Origin: FEN-1297 sp963710735
GTDB taxonomy: Bacteria; Bacteroidota; Ignavibacteria; Ignavibacteriales; Ignavibacteriaceae
Direction: 5' to 3'
DNA length: 64,000 nucleotides
Assembly: GCA_963710735.1 (NCBI GenBank)
Contig: CAVQBN010000003.1
Location: 16,552-80,551, forward strand
This document shows positions 8,416 to 18,568 of this stretch, piece after piece (the stretch's first letter is position 1; every line of letters begins with the position of its first letter). The notes beneath the pieces were generated by a model. The model saw nothing but the letters and a program-made list of their open reading frames with translations, had not been told where the DNA came from and made no database searches. The position numbers and the translations under genes were made by a program.

Positions 8416-10106
8416 TTATTCCAACATCTTTTTAACTCTATCTATCAAGCTATCAAGTTCAACATCAAACCGTTCACCGGATTTTCTGATTTTCACTTCG
8501 ACTTTATTCTCTTTTAATTTTCTTTCACCTACTATTACCTGAACCGGCATACCGAGCAAGATCAGCATCGTTAAATTTGAACCCGGCTTGTGCATCAACT
8601 CTATCATCATAAAGAACTTCAATCCCTGAATTTGTTAAATCATTATAAATATTTTCTGATGCATCGGCTACTGGCTGCTTTTTCATATTAAGAGCAAGTA
8701 AGTGAACTTGAAAAGGAGCTAATGTTTTATCCCATATCATCCCGTTCTCATCATTATGCTGCTCGATATAACAAGCCATTACTCGCTCTACTCCGATCCC
8801 GTAGCTTCCCATTATCAAAGGATTTTCTTTCCCGTTTTCATCAAGAAAATTTGCACCCATTGCCTGTGAATATTTTGTTCCGAGTTTGAATATATGGCCT
8901 AATTCAATCGCGCTGAATACATCTAGTTTATTTTTGCATCTTGTACATCCTTCACCAGATTTAACAATTCGAAGGTCTGCATATTCAACATTCTTAACAT
9001 CACGAACGAGATCAATTCCTCCAAGGTGAAAATCATTTTTATTCGCTCCGCTGTAAAGATTATTTGCATCCTTAAGCCTTAAGTCGGCGATTATTCTTCC
9101 ATTAAATCCTATCGGCCCGATTGAACCTGCATCCGCACCCGTAATTTCTTTCAATTCTTCAGGATGAGCAGGACGAATTGTCCCGCCCAAAATTTTTTCC
9201 AGTTTAGTTTCATTAACTTCATCATTGCCGAGCATTAAAACTAAAACCGGATTGCTTTCATAAATATAAACTCTTGATTTTGCACATTGAGTTTCGTCTA
9301 TCTTTAAAAATTTACAAAGCTCATCAATTGATTTTACATTCGGAGTATGAAATCTCTTTTACATCTTCACTTTTACTATCTCTCTTCTTTCCATCAACTA
9401 TAGATTCTGCAACTTCAACATTAGCAGCATATCCGCAATGTTCGCAGTAAGCTACAGTATCTTCTCCCGCATCAGACTTAACCATAAATTCTTCAGAACC
9501 TGTTCCGCCCATAGCTCCGCTTGACGCTCCGACAACAAAATACTTAAGGTCGCATCTATCAAATATTTTTCTGTATGCTTTATCATGAAGTCCGTATGCA
9601 GTATCGAGCTGTTCCCACGTTGCATCAAAAGTATAAGCGTCTTTCATTAAAAACTGTCTTCCGCGGATAACACCGCTTCTCGGCCTTGCTTCATTTCTGA
9701 ATTTGGTTTGAATCTGGTACCAGATCTGTGGTAAATCTTTATAGGATTTTAAAACATTACGAGCATGATAGGTCATTATCTCTTCATGTGTTGGTGCGAG
9801 AACATAATCCCTGTTCTTAACATGAAATAAAATATCACCGAATGCTTCCACACGGTTTGTCTCTTCCCATATTTCTCTGGGGTTCAATCCCGGAAGATGA
9901 AACTCCTGTCCTCCGATTGCATCCATTTCTTCTCTTATTATTTGGGATATTTTTTTTATTACTTTATATCCAACCGGGAGAAAAGAATAAATTCCAGCAG
10001 ATAGCATTCTTATCATACCTGCTCTAAGCATTAATACATGACTTTTTACGACTGCATCATTAGGTACTTCTTTTAATGTAGGTACAAACGATTTACTTAA
10101 ACGCAT
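8416..10106 (-). CDS. proS: Prolyl-tRNA synthetase, two single-base frameshifts
   Basis: Three overlapping frames together encode a 562-aa class IIa prolyl-tRNA synthetase with the bacterial-type editing insertion, which charges tRNA-Pro and clears misacylated alanine. Part 1 has MRLSKSFVPTLKEVPNDA, the class II motif 2 region (FRNEARPRSGVIRGRQFLMKDAY is present at residues ~140-165) and the start of the insertion. Part 2 has GSYGIGVERVMACYIEQ (motif 3). Part 3 is the anticodon-binding end. Frame 1 is left near 9350, where ATTT replaces ATT; frame 2 near 8553, where CTTGCTC replaces CTTCTC. Each is +1. proS is essential, so errors in the sequence are likelier than true loss, unless another copy exists. 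Confidence 0.9.
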
Positions 10107-10386
10107 ACTGTTTCCTGATGATAATTTTAATTCAACTTAATAAGTTGGTAAAGTTTTAATTTTAGAATCAAAAATAACTAAATGAAAAAGTTTATCAAAA
10201 TAAAGATGAATATGATATCCGCCGCAAATCTATAATTCATATTTATCGGAGAATAAGTGTATTTATGAAATATTTAAACTTTTTCAGGTGGAATTTTACA
10301 TTTCTTTTACAAAATAATGCATCAATAAATTGGAAATTATTTATTCTTGGTTTATTTTAGCACACCATCTCACAGAAAGCGGATTA

Positions 10387-11388
10387 ATGTTAAAAGAAGA
10401 AACTAAATTTAGTTCCAGATTTGAAGTAATTAAAAGCCTTGAAGGTTTTGTTGATCAAAATATTCATGAACTTTTAAAACCAATTGAACAAAGCTGGCAG
10501 CCGAGCGATTACCTTCCGGATATGAAATCGGAAAGCTGGCAGGAAGAACTAACTGAATTCCGGGAAAGGTCTAAGAATTTACCCGATAACTTAATGGTTG
10601 TTTTAATCGGGGATATGATCACAGAAGAGGCTCTGCCAACTTATCAAACATGGCTAAACCGGCTTGAAGGAATTACAGACATTACAGGCAACAGCGACAG
10701 CGCATGGGCAAAATGGAGCCGCGGATGGACTTCCGAAGAAAACCGTCATGGTGATCTGCTTAATAAATATTTATATCTTACCGGAATAGTCAACATGCGG
10801 GCTGTTGAAGTAACCATTCACCATTTAATAAATAATGGTTTCGATCCGAAAACTGAAAATGATCCTTACTTAGGATTTATTTATACTTCATTCCAGGAAA
10901 GAGCCACAAAGATTTCCCACAGCAATGTTGCCAGGCTTGCTAAAAAAGCTGGTGAAGAAAGACTTCATAAAATTTGCGGAATTATTGCAGGTGACGAAGC
11001 ACGGCATGAAAAAGCTTATAAGCTCTTTATGACAAAAATTTTTGAAGTTGATCCTGTTCAGGCAATTCTTTCTTTTGCCAAAATGATGAAGACAAAAATT
11101 ACTATGCCGGCTAATTTAATGTATGACGGCAATGATAAAAATTTATTCGTAAGATTTTCAAATGTTGCTCAAAAATTAGAAGTTTACACGGCTAAAGATT
11201 ATGCCGAGATTATTAGTAATCTTGTTAACGGTTGGAATATTGATAAATTAGGCGGACTCTCCGGTGTAGCAGCAAAAGCGCAGGACTATCTTTGTACGCT
11301 TTCCGAAAGATACCTCGCAGTTTCTAATAGATTATCTATTGCGGGCAACAATGAAAAATTCAGCTGGATATTCGGAAGAGAAGTCTAA
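10387..11388 (+). CDS. Acyl-ACP desaturase (ferritin-like diiron, fatty acid desaturase type 2)
   Basis: About 333 aa from the ATG at 10387 (MLKEETKFSSRFEVIK); the longer frame begins at a TTG at 10330 with no homologous look. The two diiron ligand motifs of soluble acyl-ACP desaturases are present: SEENRHGDLL and GDEARHEKAY, both EExxH/DExxH type. The WTSEENRHG block and the ANLMYDG segment are typical of stearoyl-ACP 9-desaturases. The enzyme introduces a double bond into acyl chains bound to acyl carrier protein, using O2 and ferredoxin, so it affects membrane fluidity. It is divergent from proS and stands alone. Confidence 0.88.
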   Translation: MLKEETKFSSRFEVIKSLEGFVDQNIHELLKPIEQSWQPSDYLPDMKSESWQEELTEFRERSKNLPDNLMVVLIGDMITEEALPTYQTWLNRLEGITDITGNSDSAWAKWSRGWTSEENRHGDLLNKYLYLTGIVNMRAVEVTIHHLINNGFDPKTENDPYLGFIYTSFQERATKISHSNVARLAKKAGEERLHKICGIIAGDEARHEKAYKLFMTKIFEVDPVQAILSFAKMMKTKITMPANLMYDGNDKNLFVRFSNVAQKLEVYTAKDYAEIISNLVNGWNIDKLGGLSGVAAKAQDYLCTLSERYLAVSNRLSIAGNNEKFSWIFGREV

Positions 11389-11734
11389 TCTAAGTTGAAA
11401 AACTATCTGAACAATATCTTAGTTAATTAAAAACGGAATAAATTTAACCTTTCAATTATTTAACTCTTTCAGAGTAATATTATTTTGAGTTCCCGTATAT
11501 CCCCGGCGGCGTTGCCTCCTGCTGTAATATTTTTCCCCTTAAGGGAATATTACCAGCAGATTTATAATTTAAATACGCATATCGATATAAATTAAACTTC
11601 CCTATGATAAATTTATTTTGCGCCATCCTTCCTAAAATTTACTGAAGCAAATTGAAATAATACTTAAAACAATAATCAAACTATTCTTTTGATCTTTTTT
11701 TATATTTATGACACAATAATTTAAGTGTTATTAC
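11389..11734. other. Intergenic region with a strong hairpin, no gene seen
   Basis: Within this 346-base gap lies an inverted repeat at 11519-11559: CTGCTGTAATATT on the left pairs with AATATTACCAGCAG on the right around a CCCCTTAAGGG apex. It could be a terminator for the desaturase gene, although it has no good T-tract and is 130 bases away, or an RNA structure. A short GC-rich patch (11490-11520) precedes it. No coding sequence is evident. Confidence 0.45.
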
Positions 11735-12382
11735 ATGGAAGATATCTTAACGTTTGAAGAAATAAGAGTTATCGGTTCACTTATTGAAAAAGAACTTACA
11801 ACTCCCGAATATTATCCTTTAACAATTAATGGATTAAAAAATGCATGTAATCAAAAATCCAACCGGGACCCAGTAGTTGCGTTTGATGAAAACATAATTG
11901 AAACGACACTGGATAAATTAAGAGAAAAATCATTAGCCAGCAGGATAACAGGCAGCGATATTCGTGTTCCTAAATACCGCCAGGTTTTTACCGAAGCTAT
12001 GCATTTTTCTCCTGAAGAAGTTGCCGTTATATGTGTTTTAATGTTAAGGGGACCTCAAACTCCCGGCGAAATAAAATCAAGAAGCGGTAGGATGTTTAAT
12101 TTTGAAAGCCTTGCCCAGCTCGATGAAGTGATTCAAAATTTGATGAATAGGGAAAAACCTTTAGTAATGAAATTGCCGCGGCAAACTGGAATGAAAGAAT
12201 CGAGATATATGCATCTGCTTTCAGGCGAAGCGGAAATTGAAGTACAAGGGAATCAGAAAGTTGAAACTACAAGTAACGATGATGTTAGAATAATAAATCT
12301 TGAAACAGAGCTTGAATCACTTAAAAATGAAGTAAATGAGTTAAAAGCACAATTTGAAAAGTTCAAACATCAGTTTGAATAA
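11735..12382 (+). CDS. YceH/UPF0502 (DUF480) family protein
   Basis: Protein of 215 aa. It opens with LTFEEIRVIGSLIEKELTTPEYYPLTINGLKNACNQKSNRDPV, with the SLxEKE, YPLtxNxLxxACNQKSNRxPV block that defines the DUF480/YceH family, a pair of winged-helix domains. The second winged helix includes VLMLRGPQTPGEIKSRSGRMF. A coiled-coil tail (ETELESLKNEVNELKAQFEKF) ends the protein, as in homologues. The role is not established; YceH has been linked to flagellar and virulence phenotypes in enterobacteria. It is transcribed toward the ClC channel but with a 113-base gap. Confidence 0.9.
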   Translation: MEDILTFEEIRVIGSLIEKELTTPEYYPLTINGLKNACNQKSNRDPVVAFDENIIETTLDKLREKSLASRITGSDIRVPKYRQVFTEAMHFSPEEVAVICVLMLRGPQTPGEIKSRSGRMFNFESLAQLDEVIQNLMNREKPLVMKLPRQTGMKESRYMHLLSGEAEIEVQGNQKVETTSNDDVRIINLETELESLKNEVNELKAQFEKFKHQFE

Positions 12383-12495
12383 AATTTTATTGGTGCCCAA
12401 AAAAAATCTTTTAAAAAAGTATTTTGAATTTTCTGCTTAGTATTTTATCTTTATTTATATAATCTGCACGATCGGGGAACTAACATAAAGAAAAA

Positions 12496-14559
12496 ATGTC
12501 GTTAAAAAGTACATACGTTAAAATCTCCTACAAAACAGCCGATCTATTCGAACGTGCAAAAATGACCGAGCATACTTTTATGATAATTGTTGCAATTATC
12601 ATAGGTGTATTAGCAGGATTCGGGGCAATTGCCATTCGAGTTTTAATTAAAGAAATTTCACTATTGTCATATCCCGGAGGCGAAAACTTTCTTCTTAACG
12701 TACTGCATGCCCCGTGGTTAAAGATTCTGCTTATTCCAATAGCCGGAGGATTAATTGTCGGCCCTATAATTTATTTTTTAGCTCCGGAAGCAAAGGGCCA
12801 TGGAGTGCCGGAAGTAATGCAGGCTATATTATTAAAGGGAGGAATGATCCGTGCCCGGGTTGCAATTATTAAGGCGATTGCATCGGCTATCTCAATCGGT
12901 ACAGGCGGATCTGTTGGTAGAGAAGGCCCAATTGTTCAAATTGGTGCAAGCTTAGGTTCCACGGTAGGTCAGTTTTTCAGGATCCCAAGTAAAAAATTAA
13001 AAACACTTGTTGGATGCGGAGCCGCCGCCGGTATTGCCGCAGCTTTTAACGCGCCTATTGCGGGTGCACTATTCGCGGTGGAAATTATACTGATGGATTT
13101 TGCTGTAGCGCAATTTTCACCCATAGTTATTTCCTCTGTTATGGCAACTGTAATTTCGCACAGCTTCCAAGGAGACTTTGCTGCATTTCTTGTCCCAAAA
13201 TATCATCTCGCCTCTCCTTACGAAATATTATTTTATTTTGTTCTCGGTGCTGTAAGCGGAATTATCTCATTTCTTTTTATCAAAGTTTTGTATTACCTGG
13301 AAGATTTTTTCGATAATAAGTTTCATATTGCGGAATATTTAAAACCCGCCGTGGGAGGACTCGGGATTGGAATCATCGCATTAATTTTTCCCCAGATAAT
13401 GGGGGTTGGATACGATTCGATAAACCTTGCACTTCATGAAAATTTAATATGGTACGTGGCGCTGCTTTTAATATTTGTAAAAATAATTGCTACTTCATTA
13501 ACGCTTGGTTCCGGGGGATCAGGAGGAATATTTGCACCATCTCTGTTTATCGGCGCTATGCTTGGTTATTTTTTCGGTTCGATTGCCCACAACCTTTTCC
13601 CGGCTATAACAGCTACGCCTGGAGCATACGCTTTAGTAGCTATGGGTGGTTTGGTTGCGGGAACTACAAGAGCACCTATTACCGCAATTATAATAGTTTT
13701 CGAACTTACAAATGATTACCGTATTATTCTTCCTTTGATGATTACTTGTATTATAAGCACAATACTTTCTTCAAAACTCAGCAGAGAATCGATTTACACT
13801 TTAAAACTTTTAATGCGGAACATCAACATTAAAGAAGGTACTGAATTAAATGTAATGGAATCGATCTTTGTTAAAAATTTATACAGCACCAGCTTCGACA
13901 CATTAAATGTTACGGACAATTTCGGCCAGGTAGTAAACAAAGTTATTCGGGGAAAGGGCCCTGAATTTCCAGTGATTGACCAAGAAGGACATGTACTTGG
14001 TATGATCTCTATTTATGATATTAAAGATAATCTTTATGAAAGAGACTCATTGAATAACCTTCTGATTGCCGGAGATATTGCAAATACTAATTTCGAGCCC
14101 GTAACTCCGGTAGACAACTGTCAAACAGCTATGGATAAAATGAGGAAATATGATCTGGAAGGTTTGCCGGTAGTTGCCCAGTCGGATTCAAATATAATTA
14201 CCGGGATGATCTGGATGAAAGATATTCAATATGCTTATCATAAAGAGATAGAGGCTCGAGATATTACATCAAATCTTGCAAGTCATATTATGATGAAAGA
14301 TGAATCTCCCCAAGTTAGATTTATGGAAGGCTACTCCATTTCCGAAATTGATCCCCCGAAATCATTTATCGGCAAATCCATCCGTGAACTTGATATAAGA
14401 GTAAAATATGGAGTGGATGTTCTTTCGATAAAAACAAAAAAAGGCAATGAGGAAAAAATTACTGCAATACCAAATCCAGAGTACGTTATAACGGACAAAG
14501 ATACTTTAATTATAGCCGGCGAAATAAAAAATATTAATGTTATTTCAAATTTGAATTAA
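12496..14559 (+). CDS. ClC-type chloride channel/transporter with CBS and TrkA-C domains
   Basis: Protein of 687 aa. The ClC membrane domain (residues ~30-440) shows the three selectivity motifs: GTGGSVGREGPIVQIGAS with the gating glutamate in GREGP, FNAPIAGALFAVE, and GSGGSGGIFAPSLFIG. It is followed by two CBS repeats (~455-575), cytoplasmic adenine-nucleotide sensors, and a C-terminal TrkA-C/RCK-C-like domain (~600-687; EGYSISEIDPPKSFIGKSIRELDIR). This architecture is common in Bacteroidota and related groups. It moves chloride or exchanges Cl-/H+ across the inner membrane. Convergent with the U32 peptidase gene 46 bases downstream. Confidence 0.93.
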   Translation: MSLKSTYVKISYKTADLFERAKMTEHTFMIIVAIIIGVLAGFGAIAIRVLIKEISLLSYPGGENFLLNVLHAPWLKILLIPIAGGLIVGPIIYFLAPEAKGHGVPEVMQAILLKGGMIRARVAIIKAIASAISIGTGGSVGREGPIVQIGASLGSTVGQFFRIPSKKLKTLVGCGAAAGIAAAFNAPIAGALFAVEIILMDFAVAQFSPIVISSVMATVISHSFQGDFAAFLVPKYHLASPYEILFYFVLGAVSGIISFLFIKVLYYLEDFFDNKFHIAEYLKPAVGGLGIGIIALIFPQIMGVGYDSINLALHENLIWYVALLLIFVKIIATSLTLGSGGSGGIFAPSLFIGAMLGYFFGSIAHNLFPAITATPGAYALVAMGGLVAGTTRAPITAIIIVFELTNDYRIILPLMITCIISTILSSKLSRESIYTLKLLMRNINIKEGTELNVMESIFVKNLYSTSFDTLNVTDNFGQVVNKVIRGKGPEFPVIDQEGHVLGMISIYDIKDNLYERDSLNNLLIAGDIANTNFEPVTPVDNCQTAMDKMRKYDLEGLPVVAQSDSNIITGMIWMKDIQYAYHKEIEARDITSNLASHIMMKDESPQVRFMEGYSISEIDPPKSFIGKSIRELDIRVKYGVDVLSIKTKKGNEEKITAIPNPEYVITDKDTLIIAGEIKNINVISNLN

Positions 14560-14605
14560 AATGTTATAGCTCTTCCTACAGAAAACTTCACTCCAATTGA
14601 GAAAC

Positions 14606-15856
14606 TTATTGAACAGGTACATTAACTATGGTATATACTTTATCATGAGGCCGGACTGTCTCTTTGCATGGCAAAGTTATTCGCTCTCCTTTCGATACTG
14701 TATTATTCTCATCGTTATGCAGCAATATATTTGTTACTTCAAGATTCACAACACCGGTTGTTGGACCAATAATTAATATTTTATCTTCCTTTTTTAAATG
14801 GCCTGATTCGATCAAAACATCGGCTATTTCCGATTTTTTATAATAATTAATCACTTTCCCGATATAAACTTTCTTAGTTGAAGCCTTGCTACCGTATATA
14901 TCGGAATAGTCTTCCGAACTTGGTTTGTCGAAATAAAATCCTGATGAGAAACCGCGGTTATAAACGCTTTCCAGTTCTTTTAAAAATTCTTTTTTAATTT
15001 CTGGAGTTAATTTATTTTCAAAATATAAATCGATAGCCTGCCTGTAAACAGATACGGTTTTCGCCACATATTCCGGGCTTCTTTTTCTTCCTTCAATTTT
15101 AAATGAATCAATTCCGGCTTCAATTAATTGATCGATGAATTCAATCGTACATAAATCCTTAGCCGAAAGGACATAGTCTTCACCAAGAAGCATTGTTTTT
15201 CCGGTGATAGTATCCTTTACTTCAAATTCTCTTCTGCATGGCTGAATGCATTCGCCTCTATTTGCACTCTTGCCGAAAAGATGATGGCTCATAAAGCATC
15301 TTCCGCTTACAGCAATACACATTGCACCATGAATAAATGCCTCTATTTCCAGGTCAGTGTAAGATCGAATCTTTTTGATCTCTTCTAAGGAGCACTCCCT
15401 GGCAAGCACTATTCTGGAAGCACCGATTTGCTTATAAAAATTAGCACTGATTGAATTTGAAATTGAACCTTGTGTAGAAATGCAAAACGGAATTTCATAC
15501 TGTTTGCAAATCTGAGTAACGGCTAAATCCCAGCAAATAATTTTATCAATTCCTGCAGATTTTGCCGTTGAGATTATTTCTTCAACTTCAGGAATTTCTT
15601 TTTCATAAACAATTGTGTTAAGGGTGAGATATGTTTTTACATTATGCTCTTTACAGAACTTTGTAATCTGGGGTAATTCGTTAACTGAAAAATTCGCAGC
15701 CTTTGCGCGCATATTCAATTTATCAACGCCGAAATACACTGCATCGGCACCGGCATTAACAGCTGTTGAAAGCATTGTCCAGTCACCTGCAGGGGCCATA
15801 AGCTCTGGTTTAGATTTTAGATTGATGATTGTAGATTGAGCTTTTGTATTATCCAT
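14606..15856 (-). CDS. U32-family peptidase / tRNA-rRNA hydroxylation protein (RlhA/TrhP-like)
   Basis: Protein of 416 aa. It has the U32 family signature EAFIHGAMCIAVSGRCFMSHHLFGKSANRGECIQPCRREF (E-x-F-x-H-G-[AS]-[LM]-C pattern followed by cysteines) at residues ~172-210. Despite the peptidase name, studied members RlhA and TrhP take part in prephenate-dependent RNA hydroxylation, and the cysteines suit an Fe-S cofactor. N-terminal PELMAPAGDWTMLSTAVNAGADAVYFGV is the usual TIM-barrel start. Length is close to TrhP (YegQ, ~450 aa). It appears intact. Confidence 0.88.
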   Translation of the reverse strand: MDNTKAQSTIINLKSKPELMAPAGDWTMLSTAVNAGADAVYFGVDKLNMRAKAANFSVNELPQITKFCKEHNVKTYLTLNTIVYEKEIPEVEEIISTAKSAGIDKIICWDLAVTQICKQYEIPFCISTQGSISNSISANFYKQIGASRIVLARECSLEEIKKIRSYTDLEIEAFIHGAMCIAVSGRCFMSHHLFGKSANRGECIQPCRREFEVKDTITGKTMLLGEDYVLSAKDLCTIEFIDQLIEAGIDSFKIEGRKRSPEYVAKTVSVYRQAIDLYFENKLTPEIKKEFLKELESVYNRGFSSGFYFDKPSSEDYSDIYGSKASTKKVYIGKVINYYKKSEIADVLIESGHLKKEDKILIIGPTTGVVNLEVTNILLHNDENNTVSKGERITLPCKETVRPHDKVYTIVNVPVQ

Positions 15857-15991
15857 TATCGTATTTTATTCATGAGATAAATTATCAATTCCAAAATTTT
15901 AAAATATTGTGTCCATAAAAAAATCAAGAATAAATTATTCATAATTAATTATCTATACCCGACAATCATCAATCTGCATCAGTGGATTAAA

Positions 15992-17243
15992 TTATGCTTT
16001 CTCTTCCCAAATCTTTGCAATCTCGACGATTATTTTTACAACCACCTCCATATCCTGTATGGAAACCCATTCCAGTTTTGAGTGAAAGCTATGTTCGCCT
16101 GCAAAAATATTTGGCGTTGGCAATCCCATAAAACATAATCTTGAGCCGTCTGTTCCGCCGCGAATCGGACTTAATATTGGTTTGATATCATATCTCTTCA
16201 TTGCTTCTACAGCATTAGCTCCCACCTCAGGATGCTTATCCAAAATTTCTTTCATATTTCTGTACTGCTCAACAACTTTGAATTCCAATTTTGCACCAGG
16301 GTATTTTGCTACGGTTTTTTCTGCCAATTGCTTTAACAAGTCTTCATATTCTTTTAGTTTTGGTGTTTTAAAATCACGAATGATGAACTTTAGAATTGTT
16401 GACTCTTCATTTCCGTTAAAGCTGGTACAATGTACGTAACCTTCGCGGCCTTCTGTTGTCTCGGGTGAAAGTTTATCTTTTGGAAGACTCTCGATAAATG
16501 CAGACGCAACCCTTACAGAATTTATCATTTTATTTTTAGCATAACCGGGATGAATATTTTTCCCGTGAATTTTTATTTCAACAGCATCAGCACTAAATGT
16601 TTCTGTCTCAACTTCACCCCGGCTTTGCCCATCAACTGTATATGCAGCCACAGCACCGAATTTTTTTACATCAAATTTTTCCGTGCCTCTGCCGACTTCT
16701 TCATCGGGTGTAAAACAAATTTTAACCGGCCCGTGCTTAACTTCAGGATGGGACAATAAATAATTAACAGCGTCTACAATTTCAGCAACGCCGCATTTAT
16801 TGTCAGCACCTAATAAAGTTGTACCATCCGTAGTAATTATATCATGGCCGATCATATTATTCAGATCAGGATTATCACTTAGTTTAATAACCTGGCTTGG
16901 GTCTTTAGGCAGCACAATATCTCCGCCTTTATAATTTTTATGGATTACTGCATTAACATTTGCACCGGTTACAGCAGGAGATGTATCTGCATGAGCAATA
17001 AAACCTACTGCCGGAACATTTTTTCCGCTGTTTGAAGGAAGAGTTGCCATTACATATCCCCATTCATCCATATGAGCGTCTTCAAGCCCCAACTTTTTCA
17101 ATTCCTCCGCTAAATCTTTCAATAAGTATTTTCTGCTTTTCTGTGCTTGGAAAGCTGGTAGAGTCTTCATCTGATTGAGTGTCATATTTAATATACTTTA
17201 GAAACCTATCGACACAGGTGAACTTATAATTTTCGTCAAACAT
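15992..17243 (-). CDS. pepT: Peptidase T (tripeptide aminopeptidase), frameshifted near the N-terminus
   Basis: M20B metallopeptidase that releases the N-terminal residue of tripeptides. Zinc-site motifs are GFIAHADTSP, LLGADNKCG, FTPDEEVGRGTEKFD, VDGQSRGEVE and GEHSFHS. The uninterrupted frame opens late and with foreign-looking residues. The neighbouring frame, from the ATG at 17243 behind AACGAGG, reads MFDENYKFTCVDRF, then LKYIKYDTQSDEDSTSF and PSTEKQK, the normal PepT N-terminus. The two frames join near 17120, where one extra base lies between CTT and TTGAAAGAT. Rejoined, the protein is 416 aa, the usual PepT size. Confidence 0.88.
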
Positions 17244-17390
17244 AATTACCTCGTTTTATTAAATTAAAAATATTATTGGTATCAGTTAATCGATACCCGG
17301 CGATTATTTTAATTCTTAATATATCTATAATTATTCGGAAAAATTATTTTTTTTATAGCATAAACGAATGATATAGCTTAGTAAAACTGA

Positions 17391-18518
17391 TTAAAATCCT
17401 CTCCTTAATACTTTATCCATATCAGAAGCGATCATCAGTTTAACCAAGTCTTCAAATTTGGTTTTGGCTTTCCAGCCTAATTCCTTTTCAGCTTTAGCGG
17501 GATTGCCAATCAGCATTTCAACTTCGGTTGGCCTGTAATAATTCGGATCAACACCTACTACCACATCACCCTTTTTTAGATTATCTGAAAAATCAAAGTG
17601 GTATGATTTTGAATTTGACTTATAGTCAATTAATGCTTTGGCTTTATCGTAATTTATATTTTTAACCAATCCGGTTTCTTTTTCCTCTGAACCTTTCCAT
17701 TCAAGTTCTATTCCGATTTCATTAAACGTTCTTTCCGTAAACTCGCGTACTGTGTGTGTTTCACCGGTTGCAAGCACAAAATCGTCCGCTTTATCATGCT
17801 GAAGAATCCGCCACATGCCTTCACAATATTCCGGAGCGAAACCCCAATCCCTTTTAGCATCAAGGTTACCGAGCAGCACCTTACTCTGAAGTCCTGCCGC
17901 AATTCTTGAAGCGGCTCGCGTTATTTTCCTTGTAACAAAAGTTTCTCCTCTTTTCGGAGATTCATGATTAAATAAAATTCCATTGCAGGCAAAAATATTG
18001 TACGCTTCTCTATAATTTACAATTATCCAGTAACCGTAGAGCTTGGCTACTCCGTAAGGAGATCTCGGATAAAAAGGTGTTTTTTCAGATTGCGGAACTT
18101 CCTGAACTTTTCCGAATAACTCGCTTGTTGAGGCTTGATAAAATTTAACTTTTTTCAATCCCACTTCACGTATTGCATCTAAAAATCTTAAAGTGCCGAG
18201 GGCATCAACCTGTGCAGTATAATCCGGCACTTCAAATGAAACTTTTACGTGACTCTGTGCTGCAAGATTATAAATTTCATCGGGTCCTATTTTTTCCAGC
18301 AGGCGGTTTAAGTTACTGGTATCAACAAGATCGCCGTAATGAAGAAACATTTTTTTGTTCAGAATCTCTTTATTTCCATAAAGGTGATCAATCCGTCCGG
18401 TATTAAAAGAACTGCTTCTTCTTATTATGCCGTGTACTTCGTAACCTTTTTCTAATAAAATTTCAGTTAAATAACTTCCGTCCTGGCCGGTTATTCCTGT
18501 TATAAGTGCTTTTTTCAT
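17391..18518 (-). CDS. gmd: GDP-mannose 4,6-dehydratase
   Basis: Protein of 375 aa, the length of Gmd. It is an extended SDR with NAD(P)-binding ITGITGQDGSYLTEILLEKGY at the N-terminus, the Gmd block HGIIRRSSSFNTGRIDHLY, STSELFGKVQEVPQSEKTPFYPRSPYGVAK with catalytic Tyr and Lys (YGVAK), and FNHESPKRGETFVTRKIT. The enzyme makes GDP-4-keto-6-deoxymannose from GDP-mannose. It lies 50 bases downstream of fcl on the same strand, so together they make GDP-L-fucose for the surface polysaccharide. Confidence 0.96.
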   Translation of the reverse strand: MKKALITGITGQDGSYLTEILLEKGYEVHGIIRRSSSFNTGRIDHLYGNKEILNKKMFLHYGDLVDTSNLNRLLEKIGPDEIYNLAAQSHVKVSFEVPDYTAQVDALGTLRFLDAIREVGLKKVKFYQASTSELFGKVQEVPQSEKTPFYPRSPYGVAKLYGYWIIVNYREAYNIFACNGILFNHESPKRGETFVTRKITRAASRIAAGLQSKVLLGNLDAKRDWGFAPEYCEGMWRILQHDKADDFVLATGETHTVREFTERTFNEIGIELEWKGSEEKETGLVKNINYDKAKALIDYKSNSKSYHFDFSDNLKKGDVVVGVDPNYYRPTEVEMLIGNPAKAEKELGWKAKTKFEDLVKLMIASDMDKVLRRGF

Positions 18519-18568
18519 TTTTTGTTCTTTGGTTTTTATTTAGTTATTGGTTCTTTGATCTTTTCTCT

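Noticed and set aside
10330..10386. Upstream TTG start for the acyl-ACP desaturase
   Set aside because: The extra 19 residues are hydrophobic and unlike the family's start; the ATG at 10387 gives the normal N-terminus.
13449..13715. 88-codon open frame within the ClC gene
   Set aside because: Out-of-frame shadow of a well-conserved membrane protein region.
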